Below are positions 28,676-49,572 of a DNA stretch of 64,000 nucleotides, one piece after another. The stretch's first letter is position 1. Every line of letters begins with the position of its first letter. The stretch is from Ectothiorhodospira magna (GTDB lineage: Bacteria; Pseudomonadota; Gammaproteobacteria; Ectothiorhodospirales; Ectothiorhodospiraceae). Under the pieces are notes generated by a model. It was not told the DNA's origin, did not search any database, and saw nothing but the letters and a program-made list of their open reading frames with translations. The position numbers and the translations under genes were made by a program. Where the stretch lies: contig NZ_FOFO01000002.1 of the NCBI RefSeq assembly GCF_900110965.1, positions 119,130 through 183,129 of the forward strand, read 5' to 3'.

Positions 28676-28736
28676 TTGCTCCGGTTTGCCCCCTTTTTCA
28701 TTTTCTGATTTCACCTGATCTTACCCGGACCCTTCC

Positions 28737-29828
28737 ATGAGCTTGAAATGCGGCATCGTTGGCCTGCCCAATGTGGGCAAATCCACCCTCTTCAACGCCC
28801 TGACCAAGGCGGGTATTCAGGCGGAAAACTACCCTTTCTGCACCATCGACCCCAATGTGGGCGTGGTACCGGTGCCTGATCCCCGGCTTAGGGTTCTGGC
28901 CGGCATCGTTTCCCCGGAACGGGTGCTGCCCACCACCGTGGAATTTGTGGACATTGCCGGGCTGGTGGCCGGGGCTTCCAAGGGAGAGGGTCTGGGTAAT
29001 CAGTTTTTGGCCCATATCCGTGAGACCGACGCGGTTGCTCATGTGGTGCGCTGTTTTGAAAATGACGATGTGATTCACGTGGCGGGCCAGGTGGATCCCC
29101 TCTCCGACATTGAGGTGATTCATACCGAACTGGCTTTGGCAGACCTGGAAACCGTGGACAAGGCCCTGACCCGCCTGACCCGCAATGCCAAGTCGGGCAA
29201 CAAGGATGCCATTGCCCGCAAGCAGGTGGCCGAGAAGGTACAGGCCGTGCTGGCTGAGGGTCGTCCTGCCCGCAGTACCCCGCTGGATGATGATGAGCGC
29301 CTGCTGCTCAAGGAATTGCAACTCATCACTGCCAAGCCCACCATGTATATTGCCAATGTCAATGAGGATGGCTTCGACAATAACCCGCTGTTGGCGCGGG
29401 TGCGGGAACATGCCGCTACAGAACAGGCCCAGGTGGTGCCGGTCTGTGCTGCCATGGAAGCGGAGATTGCCCAGTTGGATGAGGCCGACAAGGCCGAATT
29501 TCTGGGGGAAATGGGTCTGGAGGAAGCCGGACTGGATCGAGTGATCCGGGCTGCCTATGAATTATTGGGCCTGCAAACCTTTTTCACTGCCGGGGTCAAG
29601 GAAGTCCGGGCCTGGACCGTCAAGCGGGGAGCCACCGCGCCCAGGGCCGCCGGGGCTATTCATACGGATTTTGAAAAAGGCTTCATCCGTGCCGAAGTGA
29701 TTGCCTACGACGATTTCGTCCACTGCAAGGGTGAGCAGGGCGCCAAGGATGCCGGCAAATGGCGTCTGGAAGGCAAGGAATATACGATGAAGGAAGGGGA
29801 CGTGGTGCACTTCCGGTTTAATGTTTGA
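28737..29828 (+). CDS. ychF: Redox-regulated ATPase YchF
   Basis: YchF (OLA1) is an Obg-family P-loop protein that prefers ATP and binds ribosomes; it is linked to oxidative stress control. The 363-aa protein has [18 protein letters not shown], the G3 region [20 protein letters not shown], a central coiled coil, and a C-terminal TGS domain ending [15 protein letters not shown]. Confidence 0.97.
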   Translation: MSLKCGIVGLPNVGKSTLFNALTKAGIQAENYPFCTIDPNVGVVPVPDPRLRVLAGIVSPERVLPTTVEFVDIAGLVAGASKGEGLGNQFLAHIRETDAVAHVVRCFENDDVIHVAGQVDPLSDIEVIHTELALADLETVDKALTRLTRNAKSGNKDAIARKQVAEKVQAVLAEGRPARSTPLDDDERLLLKELQLITAKPTMYIANVNEDGFDNNPLLARVREHAATEQAQVVPVCAAMEAEIAQLDEADKAEFLGEMGLEEAGLDRVIRAAYELLGLQTFFTAGVKEVRAWTVKRGATAPRAAGAIHTDFEKGFIRAEVIAYDDFVHCKGEQGAKDAGKWRLEGKEYTMKEGDVVHFRFNV

Positions 29829-29853
29829 GGGCGTGGAGTCGGTCTCCACACCC
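29829..29853 (+). terminator. Possible terminator hairpin after ychF
   Basis: GGGCGTGGAG and CTCCACACCC pair with one mismatch around TCGGT, directly after the ychF stop and before the convergent DHH gene. No T-run follows, so it is weak. Confidence 0.35.
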
Positions 29854-29875
29854 TTGACAAACACCCTTTGGTGGG

Positions 29876-30805
29876 TCAGCCGTCCTGGTTGATGCGGGCG
29901 ATCAGTTCCTTGAGCACGGTATCAGCCCGGTCGTTATCGATCTGACAGGTGCCGGCTGCCTGATGGCCGCCGCCACCATATTCCAGCATCAGTTCACCGA
30001 TGTTGGTCCGGGAGCTGCGGTCAAAAATCGATTTGCCCACCGCCATCACGGTATTTTGACGTCTGACCCCCCACATGACGTGGATGGAAATGTTGCACTG
30101 GGGGAAGAGGGCGTAAATCATGAAACGGTTACCGGCCCAGATGGTGTCTTCCTGGCGCAGATCCAGTACCACCAGATTGCCATGTACGGTGGCACAGCGC
30201 TGGATCTGTTCCTTGAAGCGTGCTTCGTGCTCAAAATACAGGTCCACCCGTTCCTTCACGTCGGGCAGGGACAGGATATCGTCAATGCCGTGGTTTTTGC
30301 AGTAATCGATCAGATCCATCATCAGGGCATAGTTGGAAATGCGAAATTCCCGGAATCGGCCCAGCCCGGTGCGGGCATCCATCAGGAAATTCAGCAGTAC
30401 CCATCCCCTGGCATTAAGCACTTCCTCCAGATCGAATCGGGCGGCATCCCCTTTATCCACCGCCGCCATCATTTCGTCCCAGGCCGGGGGAAAGGCATCG
30501 TGCCCACCGTAGTGACGCCACACCACCCGCGCTGCCGATGGGGCATCCGGGTCGATGATGTGATTGTCCCGCTGCTGGTTGCGCAGGGTTTCTGACAGGT
30601 GATGGTCAAAAGCCAAGTGTACGCCTTCCACATAGGGAAGGTTTGTCGTGATGTCCTGGGCAGTGATGTCCACCTTGCCGTCCTGCATGTCCTTTGGGTG
30701 CACGAAAAGTATGTCTTCAATCAGCCCTAGATGCTTGAGCAAAACCGCGCAGACCAGGCCATCAAAATCGCTACGCGTGACCAGACGAAAAGGCTGTTGA
30801 GGCAT
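29876..30805 (-). CDS. DHH/DHHA1 family phosphoesterase
   Basis: A 309-aa protein of the DHH superfamily. Metal-binding motifs are TRSDFDGLVCAVLL near the N-terminus and AFDHHLSETL (the DHH motif); the DHHA1 domain ends in YGGGGHQAAGTCQI. DHH enzymes include exopolyphosphatases, nanoRNases and cyclic dinucleotide phosphodiesterases; the exact substrate cannot be chosen from sequence. GGGAG precedes the ATG. It is transcribed alone, against ychF and divergent from the tRNA-tuf operon. Confidence 0.85.
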   Translation of the reverse strand: MPQQPFRLVTRSDFDGLVCAVLLKHLGLIEDILFVHPKDMQDGKVDITAQDITTNLPYVEGVHLAFDHHLSETLRNQQRDNHIIDPDAPSAARVVWRHYGGHDAFPPAWDEMMAAVDKGDAARFDLEEVLNARGWVLLNFLMDARTGLGRFREFRISNYALMMDLIDYCKNHGIDDILSLPDVKERVDLYFEHEARFKEQIQRCATVHGNLVVLDLRQEDTIWAGNRFMIYALFPQCNISIHVMWGVRRQNTVMAVGKSIFDRSSRTNIGELMLEYGGGGHQAAGTCQIDNDRADTVLKELIARINQDG

Positions 30806-30945
30806 CAGGTAATCTCCCGCTGGGTGGCTATACAGGTTTGTGCCATGATAACCAGTTGCCCGTCAACGGCCAATGATTGTTGCTGTTTTTTGCAACCGCA
30901 TCCGGCGAATGGTCGGAAAAAATCACCGATAGTGGAAATTAATGC

Positions 30946-30974
30946 TTGACACCTGATCCGGGGATGGGAATAAT
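30946..30974 (+). promoter_or_regulatory. Promoter of the tRNA-Tyr-Gly-Thr-tuf operon
   Basis: A perfect TTGACA (30946-30951) is followed after 17 nt by AATAAT (30969-30974). The predicted start is about 10 nt before the tRNA-Tyr gene. Confidence 0.7.
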
Positions 30975-30991
30975 CACCGGCTTTCACCCTT

Positions 30992-31076
<85 letters not shown>

Positions 31077-31241
31077 GATTTTTGGTCCCGGCGTTGGTCA
31101 CTGCACACAGTTGATGGCGCCGGGATTGCTTCCTGAGCGATGGAAGTTAAAGTATTTGACTTTAGTGTGTCGTGTCACGATGTGGCCGGCAAGGCAGATG
31201 TCGGCAGAGCGATCATGGCGCCGTCGGCAAAGCGGGGTTCC

Positions 31242-31315
<74 letters not shown>

Positions 31316-31337
31316 ACAGCATGGTTATTAAAGTCCG

Positions 31338-31413
<76 letters not shown>

Positions 31414-31461
31414 TCATTTATTTTTTGTGTACAGCAAGAACTTCAACCGGGGTGCTAGACC

Positions 31462-32652
<1,191 letters not shown>

Positions 32653-32719
32653 GCAGTAAGAAGTGCTGGCGGAATCATCCGCCGAGGCGGTACAATAGCC
32701 CGGTCCGATGGCACTGAAT

Positions 32720-32745
32720 CCGGCACCTGAAACAGGTGCCGGGTT
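32720..32745 (+). terminator. Hairpin between tufB and tRNA-Trp
   Basis: CCGGCACCTG/CAGGTGCCGG forms a perfect 10-bp stem around AAA, followed by GTTT. A smaller stem GGCGGA/TCCGCC lies just after tuf (32668-32683), and TACAAT at 32691-32696 could be the -10 of a promoter for tRNA-Trp-secE-nusG, although no good -35 is seen. Confidence 0.5.
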
Positions 32746-32781
32746 TGAACCCCAGGGCAAGGCGTTTGTATCGGTTGTTAC

Positions 32782-32857
<76 letters not shown>

Positions 32858-32902
32858 TCTCTCGCAGGCAGTTGCGATTGCAACCGGGTCAAGTTCTATC
32901 CC

Positions 32903-33271
32903 ATGGCAGGTAAAGCGGAAGTAGAAGGTGCCGGTTTCGACACCGTCAAGCTCCTGGTGGCCGTTGGCCTGCTGGTGGCGGGCGTCATCGGCTTTTATTG
33001 GTTTTCGGACGAGTCGACCCTCTTCCGTGTGCTGGGCCTGTTGGCCATCAGCGGCATCGCGGTGGGTATTGTATTTACTACTGCCAAGGGTCGGGCGCTG
33101 GCGGGGTTTCTTCAGGATTCCCGTACCGAGGTCCGCAAAATGGTCTGGCCCACCCGGGTCGAGACCCTGCAGACCTCTTTGGTCGTCCTGGCGGTGACCA
33201 TCCTCGTGGCGATCATGCTGTGGCTGATCGACATGTTTTTAGGGTGGTCGATTCGCGAATTTATCCGCTGA
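32903..33271 (+). CDS. secE: Preprotein translocase subunit SecE
   Basis: SecE stabilises SecY in the protein-export channel. From ATG 32903 the protein is 122 aa with three membrane helices (about residues 13-31, 38-54 and 90-112) and the conserved cytoplasmic segment EVRKMVWPTRVETLQT. It is the longer, three-helix form of gammaproteobacteria. nusG follows after 18 nt. Confidence 0.95.
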   Translation: MAGKAEVEGAGFDTVKLLVAVGLLVAGVIGFYWFSDESTLFRVLGLLAISGIAVGIVFTTAKGRALAGFLQDSRTEVRKMVWPTRVETLQTSLVVLAVTILVAIMLWLIDMFLGWSIREFIR

Positions 33272-33289
33272 GCAATTTAGGAAGTCAAG

Positions 33290-33823
33290 ATGGCCCTGCG
33301 TTGGTATGTCGTCCATGCATATTCCGGTTTTGAAAATCAGGTGAAGCGCTCGCTCAAGGAGCGCGTCGCCCGTTTTGATATGCAGGATAAATTTGGGGAC
33401 ATCCTCGTGCCCACCGAAGAAGTGGTGGAGATGCGGGATGGACAAAAACGCAAGAGCGAACGCAAGTTCTTCCCCGGTTATGTTCTGGTCCACATGGAGA
33501 TGGACGAAGATACCTGGCATCTTGTCAAGAGTGTCCCCAAGGTGTTGGGCTTTATCGGTGCCAATGCTGACCGTCCTACACCCATCTCCGACAAGGAAGC
33601 CGATGTCATCCTGCAGCGTATGCAGGAGGGTGCAGAAAAGCCTCGTCCCAAGGTCTTGTTCGAGCCGGGCGAAGTGGTTCGGGTCACCGACGGCCCCTTC
33701 AACGACTTCAATGCTGTCGTGGAAGAAGTCAATTACGACAAAAACCGCCTTTTGGTAGCGGTCCAGATTTTTGGCCGCTCCACGCCCGTGGAGCTGGAGT
33801 TTCACCAGGTCGAAAAAGTTTAA
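33290..33823 (+). CDS. nusG: Transcription termination/antitermination factor NusG
   Basis: NusG binds the RNA polymerase clamp and links it to Rho or to ribosomal S10. The 177-aa protein has the NGN domain ([31 protein letters not shown]) and a C-terminal KOW domain ([20 protein letters not shown]). Confidence 0.97.
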   Translation: MALRWYVVHAYSGFENQVKRSLKERVARFDMQDKFGDILVPTEEVVEMRDGQKRKSERKFFPGYVLVHMEMDEDTWHLVKSVPKVLGFIGANADRPTPISDKEADVILQRMQEGAEKPRPKVLFEPGEVVRVTDGPFNDFNAVVEEVNYDKNRLLVAVQIFGRSTPVELEFHQVEKV

Positions 33824-33844
33824 TTTCGTTGGAATCACCGAATC

Positions 33845-33882
33845 GCGGCAGGTCCTGGGCAACTCCGGGGCCTGCCGCTTTT
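33845..33882 (+). terminator. Terminator or attenuator between nusG and rplK
   Basis: GCGGCAGG (33845-33852) and CCTGCCGC (33871-33878) form an 8-bp stem, followed directly by TTTT. A small GCC-GAAA-GGC hairpin at 33893-33902 may belong to the L1-binding leader of rplK. Confidence 0.6.
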
Positions 33883-33931
33883 CCTCAGGGGAGCCGAAAG
33901 GCGCTAGCACCCACATTCAGGAGTTCATGTC

Positions 33932-34363
33932 ATGGCTAAGAAAATTGAAGCTTACATCAAGCTTCAGGTGGCCGCTGGTAAGGCCAATCCCAGTCCCCCC
34001 GTCGGCCCTGCTCTGGGTCAGCGTGGCGTCAACATCATGGAATTCTGTAAGGCTTTTAATGCCCAGACCCAAAATCTGGAGCCGGGCCTGCCGATTCCGG
34101 TAGTGATCACCGTCTATTCCGACCGTTCCTTCACCTTTATCACCAAGACCCCCCCGGCTTCCGTGCTGCTGCGCAAGGCCGCCGGTGTGCCCAAGGGTTC
34201 TGCGACACCCAATACCGCCAAGGTGGGCAAGGTGACCCGTGAGCAGGTGGAAGAAATTGCCCGCACCAAAATGCCCGATCTGACCGCTGCGGATCTGGAT
34301 GCCGCCGTGCGTTCCATCGCCGGCAGTGCGCGCAGTATGGGTCTTGACGTGGAGGGCATGTGA
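33932..34363 (+). CDS. rplK: 50S ribosomal protein L11
   Basis: L11 forms the GTPase-associated centre with 23S rRNA and is needed for RelA activation. The 143-aa protein has the Pro-rich start [20 protein letters not shown] and the RNA-binding C-terminal domain ending [13 protein letters not shown] lies 10 nt upstream. rplA follows with one base between stop and start, so L1 feedback probably covers both. Confidence 0.98.
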   Translation: MAKKIEAYIKLQVAAGKANPSPPVGPALGQRGVNIMEFCKAFNAQTQNLEPGLPIPVVITVYSDRSFTFITKTPPASVLLRKAAGVPKGSATPNTAKVGKVTREQVEEIARTKMPDLTAADLDAAVRSIAGSARSMGLDVEGM

Positions 34364-34364
34364 G

Positions 34365-35060
34365 ATGGCAAAGCTGAGCAAGCGCATGCGGGCGATCCGC
34401 GAGAAGGTCGAGCCGGGCAAGCTGTATCCGGTATCCGAAGCCCTGCAACTGCTGAAGGACACGGCTTCTGCCAAGTTCAGTGAGTCCGTGGACGTGGCGG
34501 TGAATCTGGGTGTGGACCCGCGTAAGTCCGATCAGGTGGTACGTGGTTCCACCGTGCTGCCCAATGGTACCGGCAAGAGCGTGCGGGTGGCGGTGTTCAC
34601 TCAGGGCGCCAATGCTGATGCTGCCCGTGAAGCCGGTGCCGACATCGTCGGCATGGATGATCTGGCCGCCGAAGTGAAGGCCGGCAATCTGAACTTTGAT
34701 GTGGTGATCGCCAGCCCTGACGCCATGCGTGTGGTCGGTCAGCTGGGCCAGATCCTGGGTCCCCGTGGCCTGATGCCCAACCCCAAGGTAGGCACGGTGG
34801 CTGCCGATGTGGCCGGCGCGGTGAGAAATGCCAAGGCGGGTCAGGTACGCTATCGCACCGACAAGGGCGGCATCATTCACTGCACCATCGGCAATGTGGG
34901 CTTTGAACCCAAGGCGCTGGAAGAAAATCTGATGGCCCTGCTGGGGGATCTGATGAAGGCCAAGCCGGCTGCTGCCAAGGGCGTGTATATGAAGCGGGTG
35001 ACCGTGTCCACCACCATGGGCCCCGGTCTGCCGGTGGATCAAAGTTCACTGGCGCTGTAA
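34365..35060 (+). CDS. rplA: 50S ribosomal protein L1
   Basis: L1 forms the L1 stalk at the tRNA exit site and represses its own operon by binding mRNA. The 231-aa protein begins [19 protein letters not shown] and contains [20 protein letters not shown], the L1 signature. Confidence 0.98.
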   Translation: MAKLSKRMRAIREKVEPGKLYPVSEALQLLKDTASAKFSESVDVAVNLGVDPRKSDQVVRGSTVLPNGTGKSVRVAVFTQGANADAAREAGADIVGMDDLAAEVKAGNLNFDVVIASPDAMRVVGQLGQILGPRGLMPNPKVGTVAADVAGAVRNAKAGQVRYRTDKGGIIHCTIGNVGFEPKALEENLMALLGDLMKAKPAAAKGVYMKRVTVSTTMGPGLPVDQSSLAL

Positions 35061-35336
35061 TGGCATCCGCCCCTGCCCCTGTTGGGGTGGGGTATTTGAA
35101 GGTTTCAAGTTTGGGTGGGGCTGCCGGCGCAAGCCGGCATCCGTCCAAGACCGCAGGCGTCCCGGTTGCCGGGACTTAATGGAAGTTTCAGGTCCGCCTG
35201 CGCAGACGGTGTCTCCCGATTCAGGTTCTTCCTGCCAAGGGTACGCCGTAAAGGTAGTTGGGGGGCATTATGCCTTCCGACTTTATCACTCAGCGTCATC
35301 GGCGCAAGCCCTTGACGTCAAACAGGAGGTATGTCC
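35061..35336 (+). promoter_or_regulatory. rplJ leader, probable L10 autoregulatory RNA
   Basis: This 276-base gap is strongly structured. After rplA there is a G/C-run hairpin (35070-35092), then GCCGGC-GCAA-GCCGGC (35123-35138). A nested fold follows: outer CCGTC/GACGG (35141-35145 with 35205-35209), middle CGCAGGCG/CGCCTGCG (35152-35159 with 35195-35202), and inner hairpin GTCCCGG/CCGGGAC (35159-35175). An asymmetric internal loop separates outer and middle stems, as expected of a kink-turn L10-binding site. No gene is seen. Confidence 0.55.
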
Positions 35337-35867
35337 GTGGCACTGAATCTCGAAGACAAGAAGGCGATTGTCTCTGAGGTCGCCGCGGTGGCCGCCAGCG
35401 CTCATTCAGCCGTTGCGGCTGAATATCGCGGACTTTCCGTGGGTGAGATGACCGAACTGCGCAAAAAAGCGCGTGAGTCCGGCGTCTATCTGCGGGTGGT
35501 GAAGAACTCCCTCGCCCGTCGTGCGGTTGAGGGAACCGATTTCCAGTGCATGCAGGAAGGCATGGTCGGACCTCTGGTTCTGGCCTTTTCCCAGGAAGAT
35601 CCGGGTGCTGCTGCAAGACTGGTCAAGGACTTTGCCAAGAGTCACGCGAAGCTGGAGTGCAAGATGGTGTCCGTGGGTGGACAGCTGCTGGGTCCGGGTG
35701 AACTGGATCGTCTGGCCAGCATGCCGACCCACGATCAGGCCATCAGCCTGCTCATGGCTGTGATGAAGGCGCCGCTCGACAAGTTCGCGCGCACCCTCAA
35801 CGAAGTCCCGGGCAAGTTTGTTCGCACTGTGGCCGCTATTCGCGACCAGAAACAGGCATCTGCCTGA
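35337..35867 (+). CDS. rplJ: 50S ribosomal protein L10
   Basis: L10 anchors the L7/L12 stalk. The start is chosen from the ribosome-binding site: AGGAGGT at 35324-35330 directly touches an ATG at 35331, too close to use, but lies 6 nt from the in-frame GTG at 35337. From GTG the protein is 176 aa and begins MALNLEDKKAIV, the usual family start. Expression is probably limited by L10-L12 binding to the leader. Confidence 0.95.
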   Translation: MALNLEDKKAIVSEVAAVAASAHSAVAAEYRGLSVGEMTELRKKARESGVYLRVVKNSLARRAVEGTDFQCMQEGMVGPLVLAFSQEDPGAAARLVKDFAKSHAKLECKMVSVGGQLLGPGELDRLASMPTHDQAISLLMAVMKAPLDKFARTLNEVPGKFVRTVAAIRDQKQASA

Positions 35868-35916
35868 GCTTATTTTTGAACCGAATCGGGTATCACACCC
35901 TACTTAGGAGTTAACC

Positions 35917-36294
35917 ATGGCTGTTTCGAAAGAAGAAATCCTGGAAACCATTTCCAACATGACCGTCCTGGAAATCGTTGATCTGATTTCCGCAATGGAA
36001 GAAAAGTTTGGTGTGAGCGCTGCTGCTGCCGTGGCTGCCGCCCCCGTTGCTGCCGCCGGTGGCGAAGCTGCTGCTGAAGTCAAGGACGAGTTTGACGTCG
36101 TCATGACCAGCTTCGGCGCCAACAAGGTCAACGTGATCAAGGTCATCCGCGGCCTGACCGGTCTGGGTCTGAAGGAAGCCAAGGATATGGTCGAATCCGC
36201 GCCCGCCACCGTGAAGGAAGGCGTGAACAAGGAAGAAGCCGAGAAGATCAAGAAGGAACTGGAAGAAGCCGGCGCCAGCGTCGAACTCAAGTAA
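35917..36294 (+). CDS. rplL: 50S ribosomal protein L7/L12
   Basis: L7/L12 dimers form the stalk that recruits translation GTPases. The 125-aa acidic protein has an N-terminal dimer domain, an Ala-rich hinge (about residues 34-52) and a C-terminal domain with [26 protein letters not shown] precedes the ATG. It is followed by hairpins before rpoB. Confidence 0.98.
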   Translation: MAVSKEEILETISNMTVLEIVDLISAMEEKFGVSAAAAVAAAPVAAAGGEAAAEVKDEFDVVMTSFGANKVNVIKVIRGLTGLGLKEAKDMVESAPATVKEGVNKEEAEKIKKELEEAGASVELK

Positions 36295-36316
36295 GGCGTT
36301 GGTCTGGTCTTTGTTT

Positions 36317-36367
36317 CGCGACCTGGTCGCGTGACACCCGGGGGCTGGCGGTGATACACCGCCGGCC
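36317..36367 (+). terminator. Attenuator region between rplL and rpoB
   Basis: Two hairpins: CGCGAC-CTG-GTCGCG (36317-36331) and an 11-bp stem (36343-36353 with 36357-36367, one G-U pair) around ATA. No T-run follows the second. This is the place where enterobacteria have a partial attenuator and an RNase III site. Confidence 0.5.
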
Positions 36368-36435
36368 TCTTGCTGCTTGCTCCACCTCACCCCGCACACA
36401 AGGGTGGCGTGTCGATTCTAGTGTGAGGAATCACA

Positions 36436-40518
<4,083 letters not shown>

Positions 40519-40532
40519 GCCAGGACCACATG

Positions 40533-40560
40533 ACGGGGGCGGACCTTCCGTCCGCCCCGT
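40533..40560 (+). promoter_or_regulatory. Hairpin between rpoB and rpoC
   Basis: A stem of about 11 bp (ACGGGG-GCGGAC with GTCCGCCCCGT, one bulged G) around CTTCC. It has no T-run, so it more likely protects or processes the mRNA than ends transcription. Confidence 0.4.
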
Positions 40561-40605
40561 CGGGCAATCAGGACGTGTCCGCTCCGACTCAATCGAGGTG
40601 AATCG

Positions 40606-44832
<4,227 letters not shown>

Positions 44833-44870
44833 TGCAGCAGTTTTTTGGGGGTAAGAGGGCACGTCATGTC

Positions 44871-44899
44871 TTGACACTGACAGGCCCTCTGCCTAACAT
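44871..44899 (+). promoter_or_regulatory. Promoter of the str operon (rpsL)
   Basis: TTGACA (44871-44876), a 17-nt spacer and TAACAT (44894-44899). An inverted repeat AGAGGGC/GCCCTCT (44854-44860 with 44884-44890) flanks the -35. Start is expected near 44906. Confidence 0.55.
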
Positions 44900-44909
44900 A
44901 TCGCACCCT

Positions 44910-44944
44910 CGACAGGCCGGTAGGTCCGGCCTGTCGTTGTTTTT
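44910..44944 (+). terminator. Intrinsic terminator upstream of rpsL
   Basis: A perfect 11-bp stem CGACAGGCCGG/CCGGCCTGTCG around TAGGT followed by TTGTTTTT. It would end rpoBC transcription but begins only about 4 nt after the predicted str-operon start, so it could also attenuate rpsL. Confidence 0.8.
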
Positions 44945-44964
44945 GGGCTAGGAGAAACGCTTTC

Positions 44965-45342
44965 ATGGCAACAATTAACCAGTTAGTGCGCAAGCCGCGC
45001 AAGCGCCCGACGGAAAAGAGCAACGTGCCGGCCCTGGAGGCCTGCCCGCAGAAGCGTGGCGTGTGTACACGTGTCTATACCACCACGCCGAAGAAGCCGA
45101 ACTCCGCGCTGCGTAAGGTCGCTCGTGTGCGCCTGACGAACGGTTACGAGGTCTCCAGCTACATCGGTGGTGAAGGTCACAACCTTCAGGAACACTCGGT
45201 GGTGCTCATTCGTGGTGGTCGTGTCAAGGATTTGCCGGGTGTGCGCTATCACACGGTCCGTGGCAGCCTGGATACCCAGGGTGTACAGAACCGTAAGCAG
45301 GCTCGCTCCAAGTACGGCGCCAAGCGTCCCAAGAAGGCCTAA
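44965..45342 (+). CDS. rpsL: 30S ribosomal protein S12
   Basis: S12 sits at the decoding centre. The 125-aa protein has [17 protein letters not shown] with Lys43 and [13 protein letters not shown] with Lys88, the wild-type streptomycin-sensitive residues. AGGAG lies 10 nt upstream. First gene of the str operon; rpsG follows after 20 nt. Confidence 0.98.
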   Translation: MATINQLVRKPRKRPTEKSNVPALEACPQKRGVCTRVYTTTPKKPNSALRKVARVRLTNGYEVSSYIGGEGHNLQEHSVVLIRGGRVKDLPGVRYHTVRGSLDTQGVQNRKQARSKYGAKRPKKA

Positions 45343-45353
45343 GGGCTCGTTGA

Positions 45354-45830
<477 letters not shown>

Positions 45831-45872
45831 GGCAACCGGCGGTCGGAAACAAGACTTTTCGAGGTAATTTAA

Positions 45873-47972
45873 GTGGCACGCAAAACACCCATCGAGCGCT
45901 ACCGGAACATCGGTATCATGGCGCACATCGACGCCGGCAAGACGACCACGACGGAACGTGTTCTGTTTTATACCGGTGTGTCCCACAAGCTCGGTGAGGT
46001 GCATGACGGCGCTGCCACCATGGACTGGATGGAGCAGGAGCAGGAGCGTGGCATCACCATCACTTCTGCTGCGACCACCTGTTTTTGGTCCGGCATGGAC
46101 AAGCAGTTCCCTGAACACCGCATCAACATCATTGATACCCCCGGGCACGTGGATTTCACCATTGAGGTGGAGCGCTCCCTGCGGGTGCTGGACGGCGCCT
46201 GTGCCGTATTTTGTGCCGTAGGTGGCGTGGAACCCCAGTCCGAGACCGTGTGGCGCCAGGCCAACAAGTATCAGGTGCCGCGGATGGCGTTCGTCAACAA
46301 GATGGACCGTCCCGGTGCCAACTTCCTGCGGGTTATTGGCCAGATTCGTGATCGCCTGGCGGCCAATCCGGTACCTATCGTGATGCCCATTGGTGCCGAG
46401 GACAGCTTCACCGGCGTGGTGGATCTGCTGACCATGAAGGCACTTTACTGGGATGATACTACCCAGGGCATGAGCTATGAGGCCAAGGACGTGCCAGCCG
46501 AGATGGCTGAGCTGTGTCAGGAGTGGCGTGACCACATGGTGGAAGCTGCCGCTGAGGGTTCCGAGGAACTGATGGAGAAGTACCTGGAAGGTGGCGAGCT
46601 GACCATTGAGGAAATCAAGCAGGGTCTGCGTGCCCGCACCCTGCGCAATGAGGTCATTCCCGCCCTGTGCGGTACCGCGTTCAAGAACAAGGGCGTACAG
46701 CGCATGCTGGATGCGGTGATCGAGTTCATGCCAGCCCCCACCGACGTGCTGGCCATCAAGGGTATCCTGGATGACGCGGCCGAAAGCGAAGGTGAGCGTC
46801 ATGCCACTGACGACGAGCCGTTTTCCGCGCTGGCGTTCAAGATTGCCACCGACCCGTTTGTCGGCACGCTGACCTTCTTCCGCGTTTACTCTGGCGTGGT
46901 GCAGTCCGGTGACAGCGTTTACAACCCGGTCAAGGGCAAGAAAGAGCGTATTGGCCGTATCGTGCAGATGCATGCCAATTCCCGCGAGGAGATCAAGGAA
47001 GTGCGTGCCGGTGACATCGCCGCTGCGGTGGGTCTGAAGGATGTCACCACCGGTGATACCCTGTGCGACCTGAACAACATCATCACCCTGGAGCGCATGG
47101 AGTTCCCCGAGCCGGTGATCTCCGTGGCCGTGGAGCCCAAGACCAAGGGCGACCAGGAAAAGATGGGTGTGGCCCTGTCCAAGCTGGCTCAGGAAGATCC
47201 TTCCTTCCAGGTGCGTACCGACGAGGAATCCGGTCAGACCATCATCTCCGGCATGGGTGAGCTGCACCTGGACATCATCGTCGACCGCATGCGTCGTGAG
47301 TTCAAGGTGGAAGCCAACGTGGGCAAGCCTCAGGTGGCCTACCGGGAAACCATCCGCAAGACGGTGGAGCAGGAAGGCAAGTTCGTGCGTCAGTCCGGTG
47401 GTCGTGGTCAGTACGGTCACGTCTGGCTGCGTATTGAGCCCCTTGAGGCCGGTGCCGGTTATGAGTTCGTCAACGCCATCGTCGGCGGTGTGGTGCCCAA
47501 GGAATACATCCCCGCCGTGGACAAGGGCGTGCAGGAACAGATCAAGAACGGTGTCATCGCCGGCTTCCCGGTGGTGGACGTGAAGGTCACCCTGTTCGAC
47601 GGTTCCTACCACGACGTGGACTCCTCGGAAGCTGCGTTCAAGATCGCCGGCTCCATCGGCTTTAAAGAAGGCGCTGCCAAGGCGGGCGCCGTACTGCTGG
47701 AGCCCATCATGAAGGTGGAAGTGGTGACGCCGGAAGAATACATGGGCGACGTGATGGGTGACCTGAACCGTCGTCGTGGTCTGGTGCAGGGTATGGACGA
47801 TGCCCCGGCGGGCAAGATCGTTCGCGCCGAAGTGCCGCTGGCCGAGATGTTCGGTTACTCCACCGACCTGCGTTCTGCTACCCAGGGTCGCGCTGTGTAC
47901 TCCATGGAGTTCTCCAAGTACGCAGAAGCGCCGACCAGTGTGGCTGAAGCGGTTATCAAGAAGTCGTCCTGA
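45873..47972 (+). CDS. fusA: Elongation factor G
   Basis: EF-G drives translocation and, with RRF, ribosome recycling. The 699-aa protein starts at GTG and has [49 protein letters not shown] and domain IV ([20 protein letters not shown]). GAGGT precedes the start. Confidence 0.98.
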   Translation: MARKTPIERYRNIGIMAHIDAGKTTTTERVLFYTGVSHKLGEVHDGAATMDWMEQEQERGITITSAATTCFWSGMDKQFPEHRINIIDTPGHVDFTIEVERSLRVLDGACAVFCAVGGVEPQSETVWRQANKYQVPRMAFVNKMDRPGANFLRVIGQIRDRLAANPVPIVMPIGAEDSFTGVVDLLTMKALYWDDTTQGMSYEAKDVPAEMAELCQEWRDHMVEAAAEGSEELMEKYLEGGELTIEEIKQGLRARTLRNEVIPALCGTAFKNKGVQRMLDAVIEFMPAPTDVLAIKGILDDAAESEGERHATDDEPFSALAFKIATDPFVGTLTFFRVYSGVVQSGDSVYNPVKGKKERIGRIVQMHANSREEIKEVRAGDIAAAVGLKDVTTGDTLCDLNNIITLERMEFPEPVISVAVEPKTKGDQEKMGVALSKLAQEDPSFQVRTDEESGQTIISGMGELHLDIIVDRMRREFKVEANVGKPQVAYRETIRKTVEQEGKFVRQSGGRGQYGHVWLRIEPLEAGAGYEFVNAIVGGVVPKEYIPAVDKGVQEQIKNGVIAGFPVVDVKVTLFDGSYHDVDSSEAAFKIAGSIGFKEGAAKAGAVLLEPIMKVEVVTPEEYMGDVMGDLNRRRGLVQGMDDAPAGKIVRAEVPLAEMFGYSTDLRSATQGRAVYSMEFSKYAEAPTSVAEAVIKKSS

Positions 47973-48026
47973 AGATCGGCTTGATCGGACGTCACCAGAT
48001 TCGAATATTGAAGGGGTAATACTAAG

Positions 48027-49217
<1,191 letters not shown>

Positions 49218-49222
49218 CCATC

Positions 49223-49537
49223 ATGGCAGCCAAGCAGAGAATCCGTATTCGCCTCAAGGCCTTCGATCATCGTCTGATTGATCGTTCCGCCAGTGAGATC
49301 GTGGAAACCGCCAAGCGGACCGGCGCCCGTGTGAAGGGCCCGATTCCCCTGCCGACCAAGATGGAAAGCTTTACCGTGCTGATTTCTCCGCACGTCAACA
49401 AGGATGCCCGTGACCAGTACGAGATCCGTACTCACAAGCGCCTGATGGACATCATGGACCCCACGGACAAGACCGTGGACGCCCTGATGAAGCTGGATCT
49501 GGCTGCTGGCGTGGATGTGCAAATAAAGCTTAACTAG
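49223..49537 (+). CDS. rpsJ: 30S ribosomal protein S10 (NusE)
   Basis: S10 is in the 30S head and, as NusE, joins antitermination complexes with NusG. The 104-aa protein begins [20 protein letters not shown] and contains [15 protein letters not shown]. It is tightly linked to tuf here and separated from rplC by a 133-base gap with its own promoter. Confidence 0.98.
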   Translation: MAAKQRIRIRLKAFDHRLIDRSASEIVETAKRTGARVKGPIPLPTKMESFTVLISPHVNKDARDQYEIRTHKRLMDIMDPTDKTVDALMKLDLAAGVDVQIKLN

Positions 49538-49558
49538 CCGCAATAGTTGTGGCATAAT
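49530..49558 (+). promoter_or_regulatory. Internal promoter before rplC
   Basis: TTAACT (49530-49535), a 17-nt spacer and CATAAT (49553-49558). Start near 49566. Confidence 0.45.
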
Positions 49559-49572
49559 TGTTGGCTTTCCAT

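Noticed and set aside
35120..35175. Possible small mobile or REP element in the rplJ leader
   Set aside because: No terminal repeats, target duplication or second copy in this window; treated as leader structure, with REP origin left as an alternative.
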